From contig CAZRAU010000064.1 of the NCBI GenBank assembly GCA_964598025.1, positions 1 to 18,551 of the forward strand: 18,551 bases of DNA, read 5' to 3'. Under the pieces are notes generated by a model that saw only the letters and a list, made by a program, of their open reading frames with translations, did not search any database and was not told the DNA's origin. Position 1 is the stretch's first letter. The number at the start of each line of letters is the position of its first letter. This DNA is from JALGWN01 sp964598025 (GTDB taxonomy: Bacteria > Arandabacterota > Arandabacteria > Arandabacterales > Arandabacteraceae). Of this stretch, positions 8,163-15,424 are shown piece by piece. A program made the translations under genes and the position numbers.

Positions 8163-8555
8163 AGAACCGCCTCCTCAGTCGTGCAACACAGAACCAGCCT
8201 CCAAGTTAACTGACGGCTTGAAGCCAAAGGATGTTTCACGGCAGAACAAGAATAGGCCGTCCAGGCTATGAAACGGGCTTCCCCCCGATCTGTTCCCCGG
8301 AATCGGCCGGTGCCGGGCCGGTCAGGAAGAGGCGGATGTGGGGTATTGCGTGGCGTGGTGGCTCCACCCACAGCGACGGCCGTTGGGCACGGAGCACCAG
8401 GGGGGGGAGCCCGTGAAGCCACTCAAGGTGAATACGAGCGCAAGGACAAAGAACCCGCCGCTGAGCATTCGGCGTGAGCGAGGCGCACTTCTGCTTGCAC
8501 CGCAGCGAGAGGCGACAGGCCTAACATAGCAGACGGGCGTCTCTTACCAGCCTGG
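8163..8555. other. 393-bp gap between Thi4 and the lipoprotein gene
   Basis: No convincing gene. The ribosome site of the lipoprotein gene is at the low end. On the minus strand, an ATG at 8468 opens a reading frame that begins like a signal peptide (MLSGGFFVLALVFTLSGFTG) but has no clear ribosome site. It runs through an eight-base homopolymer (G on the plus strand, 8400-8407) and stops at 8325. One extra base in that run would extend it to a stop near 8270. It may be a decayed small gene or chance. Confidence 0.4.
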
Positions 8556-9338
8556 TCAGGTGGTCTGCATCTCAGCGACTATGAGCTCCGCCACGCGCTT
8601 GCCGCTTAGAAGCATGCCTCCGAACACCGGACCCATCCTGGGTCCGCCAAACACGGCATTACAGGCCATCCCGGCCACATAGACCCGGGGGTAGATTTCT
8701 TTCGTGTTCTCGATCGTCAGCTTCTCTGCCACATCGGCACACATGGGCCTCTCCCCCATCACGCGCCCGGTCGGCGTAAGAAGCTTCGCGCCCGCCTTTC
8801 TTTCGATGATGCGGCTCACCTCGGCGGCGTGTCCGGTGGCGTCGACGATGAAGTTGGATCTCACTGTGATGGGATCCACATGGAGACCTGCCATCTCGAC
8901 CGGGCTCCAGTTTATCACAAGTCCGTCAATGCTATCACCCTTGATGAGCACATCCTCCACGCTGAAGAGATTCATGAGAGTAGCACCGGCTCTCGCCGCG
9001 GCCGAGCCAAGGGTCATCGTGGTCTCGACTGCATCGGCGGCGAAATAGCCCGGCTCCGCGACAACGGTCCGGATGTCGAATTCGTCCAATATCTCTTTGC
9101 CCTCGTCCTGGACCACTATCTGGTTGAACATGATGCCCCCACCCCACATGCCCCCACCCATGGAGAGCTTCCGTTCGAAGAGCACCACTTTCTTCCCGGC
9201 CTTCGCCAGATGGTACGCTCCGCAGAGCCCCGCAGGTCCGCCTCCGACAATGGCGACATCGGTCCTGAGGACCCCAAGGAGCTTCTCGGTGAAAGTCCTC
9301 ACTATGGCTTCAGAGATCTTCACATCATCGAGTGCCAT
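8556..9338 (-). CDS. thi4: Thi4-type thiazole synthase, sulfide-dependent (His) form
   Basis: The 260-aa enzyme makes the ADP-linked thiazole precursor of thiamine from NAD, glycine and sulfide. It has an FAD/NAD-binding Rossmann start (AIVGGGPAGLCGAYHL, 29-44) and then a Gly-rich GGGMWGGGIMFNQIVV. The C-terminal signature GMACNAVFGGPRMGPVFGGM occurs at 223-242. The residue after D-A-T-G is His170. Eukaryotic Thi4 has a sacrificial Cys at the equivalent position; archaeal-type enzymes have His and use free sulfide with iron, acting many times over. This copy is therefore predicted to be catalytic and favoured by anoxic, sulfidic conditions. The close relative ribose-1,5-bisphosphate isomerase is an alternative name but fits less well. 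The ATG follows GAGGGGA. No other thiamine gene is nearby. Confidence 0.9.
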   Translation of the reverse strand: MALDDVKISEAIVRTFTEKLLGVLRTDVAIVGGGPAGLCGAYHLAKAGKKVVLFERKLSMGGGMWGGGIMFNQIVVQDEGKEILDEFDIRTVVAEPGYFAADAVETTMTLGSAAARAGATLMNLFSVEDVLIKGDSIDGLVINWSPVEMAGLHVDPITVRSNFIVDATGHAAEVSRIIERKAGAKLLTPTGRVMGERPMCADVAEKLTIENTKEIYPRVYVAGMACNAVFGGPRMGPVFGGMLLSGKRVAELIVAEMQTT

Positions 9339-9420
9339 CTTCTTCCCCTCATCTCACATTTTCTCTCAGTCAGACTACGATTCCATCGCCCAACCCGGAC
9401 ATCCCGGCATCAGGCATTTC

Positions 9421-9449
9421 ATACTAAGGTTACAGGCGGGTAGTCTCAA
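9421..9449 (-). promoter_or_regulatory. Candidate thi4 promoter
   Basis: On the minus strand TTGAGA (9444-9449), a 17-bp spacer and TAGTAT (9421-9426) match the -35 and -10 boxes at five and four of six positions. The leader would be about 75 nt and contains no TPP riboswitch core. Confidence 0.45.
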
Positions 9450-9628
9450 TACGCAAATGCTTTATTCGCGGATCGGGCACCGTGAACGAGCCGAAAACCC
9501 CGAGCACTGCACACTTCCTTAAGCACTCCTGTGTGACCCACGCGGACGCCCTTTGACATTGAAGCTTGACTGCACCTCTCGGGCAGTGATTGACTCCCTC
9601 TTGGAATATCCGTCCAAGGAGTGAACCT

Positions 9629-12199
9629 ATGCATGCTTCAGGGCATGGCGCCACCCTCGCCCGTGCGCCGCTCGCCATCGTTTTTGCGGTCTGCCTTGTG
9701 GTAATCATGCCGGCAGGGAGATGTCTCGCCCAATCTCTTCCCACAATAGGTGACACCCTGGTGACCGGGTCCTGGTACCGCCTTGGGCCGTTCTCGATGG
9801 GGCCCAGGGAGGGGATTCCGGGCGCAGTCGAGCATCCCTCCGGCCTCAGACCGGACACGCTCAGGCGTTATCCAAGCACACTGGCCCAGGGCGGCTATGT
9901 GGAATGGGAGCCGGCCCGGACCGACTCGGCCGGCTGGACCAATGTGGAATTCGAGGGTGTGCTCTGGGATACCATCGCTGGTATCTATGGCTACGCCGGT
10001 ATCGTGAATGGGGCATATGCCTCGTGCGAGATAGAACTCCCCGCAGCAGGAAGGGCTTTGGTTCAAGCCGAGCGGGTCGGGTCTTTCTGGCTAAACGGAG
10101 ATCTCTGGCCGGGCGACGCTTACGGTCATGACTTCATGAGGGTGCCCGTCATCCTCAAGAAGGGCATAAACCGAATAACAGTCATGCTTTCAGGCTATGG
10201 CGACCACCGGTTCAAGCTCAACCTGCTCCCCGTCCCGGCCCCGGTCATGACGGTCGACGATTATACACTTCCCGACATTGTACGGGGGGAGCCGGGGCGT
10301 TTCTGGGTGGGCATCCCGGTTCTTAACACCACGGAAGCCCGGTTGGACGAGATCGGGATCACAGTCGGTGACGACCGGTTTACCAAACGGACCGAGGCGA
10401 CGTTCCGGGGCCCGGCCGCGCTCTGCATCAAGAAGATGCCTATCGAGATTGAAGTACTGGCGGTCCCCGATTCGGGTGATGTGCTTGCCGTGCCACTTGC
10501 GGTCGGCACAGGGGAGGCCGCGTACAGGGATACCGTCAGCCTCAGATTGAGAGACCCCGGACAATCGGTGAGACGGACCTTCATTTCGAGGATCGACGGG
10601 TCATGCCAGTATTATGCGGTTCTCCCACCTTCCGAATTCCGGCCCGGAAGAGCATACTCATTGATACTCACGCTTCACGGGGCGAATGTCCGAGCCGAGA
10701 ACCAGGTCGATGCCTATAGACCCAAGACCTGGGCGTATGTCGTGGCCCCCACCAACAGACGCCCCTTCGGCTTCGATTGGCAGGATTGGGGGCGGCTCGA
10801 TGCTCTGGAAGTGCTGGCGATCGCCAAGAGCACCTTACCCGTGGACACCAATCGGGTATGTCTCACAGGCCACTCCATGGGCGGCCATGGCGTGTGGCAT
10901 GTGGGCCTCGCCCATGCCGACCTCTTCGCGGCAATCGCCCCGGCAGCGGGCTGGACCTGTTTCGAGCTATATATCCCGTGGTTTCTCCAGAAGGCATACA
11001 TCTTCGGGGAACCGGCCGAGCGCGGCATCAGAGAAACAGCCCTAAGACAGGATTGGCCGCACACTTTTCTTGAGAATGCCCGCAACCTGCCGGTGTTCAT
11101 CCTTCAGGGCGGGGCGGACGATAACGTGCCGCCTTTCCACGCACGCCTTTTCGCAGGCGGGCTGGAGGAGCTGGGTTACGATTATAGGTACAAGGAGGAC
11201 CCGGGGCGAGGACACTGGTACCGTATCGACAGCCTCGACGTCGCCTGTGTGGACGATCCCGATCTCATAGGTTTTCTAAAGGATAAGGTCAGGGATCCCC
11301 TCCCGCACGATATCATGTTCAAGACCGTCAACCCTTCCCATAGCAGGCGGGCCTATTGGCTGGAGGTGATCCAACAGCAATACCTCTACCGGGAAACGGA
11401 AGTCGAGGCCCACGTGCGAGCGGACACGGTGAGCATCGAGACCCGTAATGTGAGGCACCTTGCGGTCAGCCTTTCGAGAGACCTGATCCCATCGGGCAGA
11501 GCTGTGCTCGAGATGGGAGACAGCCGTTGGCACCTCAGGTTCAACGGGCCACGGATCTTCCACTTCTCGAGGAGAGCCGGCGAATTCAGATTGGGAAGGA
11601 ATGTCAGGTCAGGCCGTGAGAAGTCGCCCGGCCGGTACGGCCCCATGAAGCAGGCCATGTTCTCTCCATTCGTCCTCGTTTATGGGACCCGGGGGGACGC
11701 AGCCACCACCGATGTCCTCATCCATCTTGCCAGGCTCGACGCGTTCCAATGGTGGCGGCGGGGAAACGGTTTTGTTGAGGTGCTGCCCGACACAGAGGTC
11801 ACACCTGCCGTGGTAGCGGACTACAATCTCGTACTGCTCGGGGGGGCGGCGGAGAACTCAGTCACAGGAAGCATCGACCGACTCCTTCCTATAAGGAGCG
11901 GACGAGGAAGCCTGGAGCTGGGGGAAACCGTGTTCCATGGTCCCGGTCTCGCTGCCGAGTTCGTATATCCCAACCCTCTAAACCCTGAGAAGCTTGTGGT
12001 CATAAACCAAGGGACGGACCTCGAAGGGCTTGAACTTCTGACCTTCATGCGAACGGTCTATGCGGGAGCGGGGCTTCCCGATTTTGTAGTGTTTGACGGT
12101 GAGATAAGCCGAAGAGGGTGGGGCGGCATAACAGCCGCCGGCTTTTTCGATTCCGCGTGGGAGATGGACCCCGGTTTGATGTACTACCGGAGTGAATAG
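9629..12199 (+). CDS. Exported alpha/beta hydrolase (esterase/S9-like) with N-terminal beta domain
   Basis: The 856-aa product starts at ATG 9629, seven bases after AGGAG; an upstream in-frame TTG at 9590 has no comparable site. A Sec signal ends at about CLA-QS (residue 34-35). Residues about 130-205 (WLNGDLWPGDAYGH, ILKKGINRITVMLSGYG) look like a carbohydrate-binding-type beta sandwich. The hydrolase domain (about 325-550) has LILTLHG, the elbow GHSMGGHG with Ser416, QGGADDNVPP with the acid at Asp497 or Asp498, and GRGHWY with His529: a complete catalytic triad. About 300 C-terminal residues are unassigned. A periplasmic or extracellular esterase or peptidase of the S9/feruloyl-esterase kind is likely; the substrate cannot be told. 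The M50B-like gene follows 15 nt later. Confidence 0.82.
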   Translation: MHASGHGATLARAPLAIVFAVCLVVIMPAGRCLAQSLPTIGDTLVTGSWYRLGPFSMGPREGIPGAVEHPSGLRPDTLRRYPSTLAQGGYVEWEPARTDSAGWTNVEFEGVLWDTIAGIYGYAGIVNGAYASCEIELPAAGRALVQAERVGSFWLNGDLWPGDAYGHDFMRVPVILKKGINRITVMLSGYGDHRFKLNLLPVPAPVMTVDDYTLPDIVRGEPGRFWVGIPVLNTTEARLDEIGITVGDDRFTKRTEATFRGPAALCIKKMPIEIEVLAVPDSGDVLAVPLAVGTGEAAYRDTVSLRLRDPGQSVRRTFISRIDGSCQYYAVLPPSEFRPGRAYSLILTLHGANVRAENQVDAYRPKTWAYVVAPTNRRPFGFDWQDWGRLDALEVLAIAKSTLPVDTNRVCLTGHSMGGHGVWHVGLAHADLFAAIAPAAGWTCFELYIPWFLQKAYIFGEPAERGIRETALRQDWPHTFLENARNLPVFILQGGADDNVPPFHARLFAGGLEELGYDYRYKEDPGRGHWYRIDSLDVACVDDPDLIGFLKDKVRDPLPHDIMFKTVNPSHSRRAYWLEVIQQQYLYRETEVEAHVRADTVSIETRNVRHLAVSLSRDLIPSGRAVLEMGDSRWHLRFNGPRIFHFSRRAGEFRLGRNVRSGREKSPGRYGPMKQAMFSPFVLVYGTRGDAATTDVLIHLARLDAFQWWRRGNGFVEVLPDTEVTPAVVADYNLVLLGGAAENSVTGSIDRLLPIRSGRGSLELGETVFHGPGLAAEFVYPNPLNPEKLVVINQGTDLEGLELLTFMRTVYAGAGLPDFVVFDGEISRRGWGGITAAGFFDSAWEMDPGLMYYRSE

Positions 12200-12214
12200 G
12201 AACCCGGACTCACT

Positions 12215-12859
12215 ATGAAACCCATAATCGGTGTCATCTCAGTCATTGGGTCCATGGCTTACGGCATAGTGATCTGGGGGCTCTGGGATTCCAGCCTGCT
12301 TGAAGCCCCCCAGTTTAAAGCCGCCCTTGCGGGGTTCCTGGTCGGTGCCGCGGTGTGGGTGGTGCTGGGGCGGAAGCTCGGGTTCTTCGGGGTCTTTGAG
12401 CATGAGTTGACCCATCTTATCTTCGGGCTCCTGATGTTCCAGCGGCCCCGGAGCTTTTATGCTTCCGACCGCAGGGGCCACGTCATAACCGAGGGCGGCA
12501 ATTTCATCGACAATCTCGCTCCCTATTTCTTCCCAACATTCTCATATGTCCTCGTCGGCATCTTCCCCTTGCTCAAGCCGGCAGCCTATCTCTACTATTA
12601 TCCAATGCTCGGTTTCCTGACAGGCTATCATCTTGTCTCCAACATGACCGAGTTCGGTTTTCGCCAGTCCGACGTCAGAAGATCCGGGCCCCTCTTTTCA
12701 ATGGTGTTCTGTATCTTCGCGGGCATGCTGGCCTTCGGATTTGTGGCCGCGTTCATAATAGACGGATTCGGTGGCGGATTTGATTTTCTCGCCGCCGGGG
12801 TTTGGGAGGCGCGAGACCTCACAACCGGCGGGCTCAGTGCCGTCAGGGGCCTTTTCTGA
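12215..12859 (+). CDS. M50B-like membrane zinc metallopeptidase
   Basis: The 214-aa protein is very hydrophobic, with an estimated five to six membrane segments. HELTH at residues 63-67, just after a membrane segment, is the HExxH zinc motif. NLAPYFFPTFSYVLVGIFPL and GYHLVSNMTEFGFRQSD further on resemble the M50B-like peptidase family. In that family an Asp near the end of the latter motif is a plausible third ligand. It may cleave within or near the membrane or may have a structural role. It starts 15 nt after the alpha/beta hydrolase stop, with only a weak AGGAA upstream, so translation may be coupled. It converges with desulfoferrodoxin (13-nt gap). Confidence 0.75.
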   Translation: MKPIIGVISVIGSMAYGIVIWGLWDSSLLEAPQFKAALAGFLVGAAVWVVLGRKLGFFGVFEHELTHLIFGLLMFQRPRSFYASDRRGHVITEGGNFIDNLAPYFFPTFSYVLVGIFPLLKPAAYLYYYPMLGFLTGYHLVSNMTEFGFRQSDVRRSGPLFSMVFCIFAGMLAFGFVAAFIIDGFGGGFDFLAAGVWEARDLTTGGLSAVRGLF

Positions 12860-12872
12860 CCCCTCGATGTTC

Positions 12873-13247
12873 CTATGACTTCCAGAGTTCATGGATGTTG
12901 CAGTATTCTCTTGCAGCCACTTTGCCCAGATCGGTTTTGAATATCCCCTCGGGGGCGCCACCTGGTTTGAGAAATATCCTGTAGGCGCTGCCGCCGGCAA
13001 TGACCTGAACCCATTCGATATAGTGCTCGTCCTTCATGGGATGGGGCACACTGCCGACGGTCACCTTGATGCCCTCGGCAGTCTTCTCCACAACGGGAAC
13101 GTGCTTCTCCACTGCAGCCTCAGCCGTCTTCTCCTCCATCAGCTTCATCGGCTGGTCGCAGCATACCAGCTCGCCCGCACCTTCATGCAGCACCTCTACG
13201 ATGTTCCCGCACACCTCGCACTTGTAGATCTGAAGTCTCCTTGTCAT
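12873..13247 (-). CDS. dfx: Desulfoferrodoxin (2Fe superoxide reductase)
   Basis: The 124-aa enzyme reduces superoxide to hydrogen peroxide without making oxygen, the usual defence of anaerobes. The N-terminal desulforedoxin centre has Cys10, Cys13, Cys29 and Cys30. The catalytic iron site of the family is complete: His49 (E-K-H-V-P, with the conserved Glu47 and Lys48), His69 (VPHPM), His75 (DEHYIEW), Cys116 and His119 (CNIHELW). ATG 13247 is chosen over an upstream in-frame start at 13277 because AAGGAGGGG lies five bases before it and the protein then begins like the family. Its likely promoter is far upstream (13461-13489), giving a leader of about 200 nt. It has no electron-donor gene such as rubredoxin beside it. 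Confidence 0.95.
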   Translation of the reverse strand: MTRRLQIYKCEVCGNIVEVLHEGAGELVCCDQPMKLMEEKTAEAAVEKHVPVVEKTAEGIKVTVGSVPHPMKDEHYIEWVQVIAGGSAYRIFLKPGGAPEGIFKTDLGKVAAREYCNIHELWKS

Positions 13248-13376
13248 GCCTACCCCTCCTTCCGATCTCCTCGGCAACCTACCAGCAACCCCGCAAGTTT
13301 CCGGAAGCTGCGGCCATGCATACCAGACAATCCTCTCCCTCTACCCAACCGCTTCCAAACTCTACAGATGAGATGC

Positions 13377-13446
13377 CCGGAGCCCGCATTCCGTTTCACA
13401 GTGCCGAAACGACCGAGTGCACTGCTCCGGACCCGGGCGAACCCGG
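13377..13446. ncRNA. Candidate structured element (interleaved stems) in the dfx leader
   Basis: An outer 7-bp stem, CCGGAGC (13377-13383) with GCTCCGG (13424-13430), encloses two interleaved 6-bp pairings: CGTTTC (13392-13397) with GAAACG (13406-13411), and CAGTGC (13399-13404) with GCACTG (13419-13424). Base 13424 is shared between two stems. Next to it is a hairpin CCGGG/CCCGG with loop CGAA on the plus strand or UUCG on the minus strand (13433-13446). The order makes a pseudoknot possible; linker lengths of 1, 1 and 7 nt suit the plus-strand RNA better. It does not match a riboswitch or ribozyme I can name. It could instead be a set of protein-binding palindromes in DNA. Confidence 0.3.
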
Positions 13447-13460
13447 AACGCCACAGGCAA

Positions 13461-13489
13461 AGCATAGCGAACTTCATCCCGCGGATCAA
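13461..13489 (-). promoter_or_regulatory. Candidate dfx promoter
   Basis: On the minus strand TTGATC (13484-13489), a 17-bp spacer and TATGCT (13461-13466) match sigma70 boxes at four and four of six positions. The transcript would start near 13454 and cross the stem cluster before reaching dfx. Confidence 0.45.
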
Positions 13490-13597
13490 GCCTGGAAGCG
13501 GGATCCCCTGATTCGCAAACCCCTCTGACCCCGCCTGGCAGAAAACACAAAGACCATCTGCAGCGTCGCAGACCGACGGTCTCTGCCGGCCTGGGGG

Positions 13598-13626
13598 TTG
13601 ACGCGTTTTCATCCAACCTTTACCCT
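13598..13626 (+). promoter_or_regulatory. Candidate promoter of the DUF885 gene
   Basis: TTGACG (13598-13603), a 17-bp spacer and TACCCT (13621-13626) match the -35 box at five of six positions and the -10 box at three. The start would be near 13633, 24 bases before the ATG, with GGAGGT (13645-13650) in between. Confidence 0.5.
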
Positions 13627-13656
13627 CTATCAGGTTGTGAGACTGGAGGTCCGACT

Positions 13657-15294
13657 ATGACCGATGCGTCCCGGTTCTATGATCAAGCAGACAAGTGGCT
13701 TCGAAGAATGCTGGAACTGAACCCGGTGTGGGCGACCGAGGTGGGTGACCACCGGTGGGACGGCCGACTGGCAGACCGCAGCTCGGCGGCCCTGGAGCAC
13801 GAGAATCGGGAGACGAAGGACGCCCTTGCGGCTTTCGAGGGTATGACAAAGGTGGGGTTCGATACCGATACGGAGATCGACCATACGCTGATGATTCAAA
13901 TCCTGAAGTCATTTGTCCGAAGGCATGAGAAGGTGAGATACCACCACCGCAATCCCTCTTATTACATCGATGAAGTCACAACCGGTGTCTTCTTGCTCAT
14001 CATGAGGGAGTCCGGCCCGCTCAAGGACCGGTTGGCGGCGGCACTCGAACGGTCGCGTGAGATTCCAAGGGTTCTGGAACAGGGAATGGTCAATCTCATC
14101 ATAGAGGAGGTCCCCTCGGTATGGGCTGAGGTCGCGTTGGAGCAGGCGCGACAGGCCGCATCGCTCTTCACGGATCTGCTGCCGCGGCTTGCGGCAGACG
14201 CGGCCCCCGGGATCGAGCAAGATCTCAGGCTGGCCGGCGAGGCCGCGGCCGATTCATTCAAGGAGTATTCGCGTTTCCTCGAAACAGAGGTGCTTCCCAA
14301 TGCAGGAGGAGAGTTCGCCGTCGGGCGCGAGCTTTTCGATGAGATGCTTCGTGAGAACCACATGGTGGAGTATGACAGCGACGGCCTCCTCGATACCGGC
14401 CGGCGGCTGATTCGCGAAACCGAGGAATTGATGTCGGAGCTCGCGCGCCGTATGGATCCGTCGAAGTCGGCAGCGGAGATACTGGATTCGGCCAAGGCCG
14501 ATCACCCCACTGCCGAGGGGCTTCTTCGGACATACGAGGAGGCTATGCAGGCGGCACGGCAATATGTGATCGATCACGATATCGCGGGCATTCCCGCAAA
14601 TGAGACCCTCCGGATCATAGAGACTCCGGTCTATCTGAGACCCATACTCCCCTATGCGGCATACATGCCCCCAGGTATCTTCGAAGAGAGGCAGGATGGC
14701 CTCTTCCTGGTAACTCCGGTCGATCCCGGAGGAAGAGCGGAGGCCCGAGAAGAGAAACTAAGGGGGCACAACTCCGCCAAACTCCCTATCACCGCCCTGC
14801 ACGAGGCATACCCGGGCCATCACCTTCAGTTGGTATGGGCAAACCGGCGAGAGTCGGTCCCCCGGCGACTGGGCACTATGCTCTCAACGCTGTTCATTGA
14901 GGGCTGGGCTTTCTATTGCGAGGAGTTGATGGAGAAGCTGGGTTATATCGATAACCCCATCCAACGTCTGGCGCGCCTCAAGGATCAGCTCTGGAGGGCG
15001 GCCCGGATAGTGATCGACGTATCTCTCCACAGTCGAGGCATGTCCGTGAAGGAGGCGGTCGCTTTCCTGGTTGACAGATGTTGGTTGGAACCTGCGAACG
15101 CCCTCGCCGAGGTGCGCCGCTATACGGCCAGTCCCACGCAACCCCAGACCTATCTGATGGGCAAGCTGGCGATTCTCGATCTGGTCGAGGAGTATCGCAA
15201 GGGACACCCGGATGCTTCTCTCAGGGAAATGCACGACGCCATTCTTGCATGCGGATCGCTGCCCCCGAGCCTCATGCGCCGCGTCTTGCTATGA
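13657..15294 (+). CDS. DUF885 family putative zinc metallopeptidase
   Basis: The 545-aa protein has the DUF885 signature. ALHEAYPGHHLQLVWANRR contains HExxH-like residues (His382, Glu383, with His388 and His389 after Pro-Gly). Then EGWAFYCEELMEKLGY follows with Glu415, the expected third ligand. The C-terminal LMGKLAILDLVEEY is also typical of the family. The fold is related to M32/M3-like gluzincins and a peptidase role is likely, but the substrate is unknown. Many family members are exported lipoproteins; this one has no signal peptide and should be cytosolic. The ATG has GGAGGT six bases upstream. It is a single-gene unit, convergent with the secreted protein at 15425. Confidence 0.9.
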   Translation: MTDASRFYDQADKWLRRMLELNPVWATEVGDHRWDGRLADRSSAALEHENRETKDALAAFEGMTKVGFDTDTEIDHTLMIQILKSFVRRHEKVRYHHRNPSYYIDEVTTGVFLLIMRESGPLKDRLAAALERSREIPRVLEQGMVNLIIEEVPSVWAEVALEQARQAASLFTDLLPRLAADAAPGIEQDLRLAGEAAADSFKEYSRFLETEVLPNAGGEFAVGRELFDEMLRENHMVEYDSDGLLDTGRRLIRETEELMSELARRMDPSKSAAEILDSAKADHPTAEGLLRTYEEAMQAARQYVIDHDIAGIPANETLRIIETPVYLRPILPYAAYMPPGIFEERQDGLFLVTPVDPGGRAEAREEKLRGHNSAKLPITALHEAYPGHHLQLVWANRRESVPRRLGTMLSTLFIEGWAFYCEELMEKLGYIDNPIQRLARLKDQLWRAARIVIDVSLHSRGMSVKEAVAFLVDRCWLEPANALAEVRRYTASPTQPQTYLMGKLAILDLVEEYRKGHPDASLREMHDAILACGSLPPSLMRRVLL

Positions 15295-15298
15295 ACCA

Positions 15299-15321
15299 CG
15301 TCGGGGACGGAGCCCCCGACG
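15299..15321 (+). terminator. Hairpin after the DUF885 gene
   Basis: CGTCGGGG (15299-15306) pairs perfectly with CCCCGACG (15314-15321) around a seven-base loop, five bases after the DUF885 stop. It has no T tract, so it may stabilise the mRNA end while the stronger hairpin downstream terminates. Confidence 0.5.
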
Positions 15322-15372
15322 CTGAGGGGAACCCTCTTACAGCAGGGGTGATAACGCCACGGAGGGCAGAAG

Positions 15373-15404
15373 AAAAAGGGGGCGGATGAAGCACCCGTCC
15401 CCTT
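15373..15404 (-). terminator. Bidirectional Rho-independent terminator
   Basis: On the minus strand AAGGGGACGG pairs with CCGCCCCCTT (10 bp with one G-U in RNA) and is followed by a T-rich tail, as in a classic intrinsic terminator, 20 bases after the stop of the gene at 15425. On the plus strand the same hairpin is followed by TTCTTGTTCTTG, so it may also end DUF885 transcription. Confidence 0.8.
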
Positions 15405-15424
15405 CTTGTTCTTGCCCTATCGGT

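Larger units (their letters stand above)
13248..13656. other. Divergent control region of dfx and the DUF885 gene
   Basis: The 409-bp region contains no convincing gene. It holds a promoter facing each way and, between them, a cluster of inverted repeats (13377-13446). The stretch 13248-13370 looks like plain leader, except for the dfx ribosome site at its low end. Confidence 0.6.

Noticed and set aside
9553..9581. Promoter for the alpha/beta hydrolase from a perfect TTGACA at 9553
   Set aside because: No acceptable -10 box follows at 16-18 bp (CTCTCG), so I did not annotate it.
9339..9628. TPP riboswitch upstream of thi4
   Set aside because: A CTGAGA is present on the minus strand, but the second half of the core (ACCTGAT...GATAATGCC...GTAGGGA) is absent and only about 25 bases remain before the start.
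13250..13612. 120-codon minus-strand frame upstream of dfx
   Set aside because: It overlaps the dfx ribosome site and start out of frame, shows no family and is Arg/Gly/Ser-rich as expected by chance; the stem cluster and promoter explain the region better.
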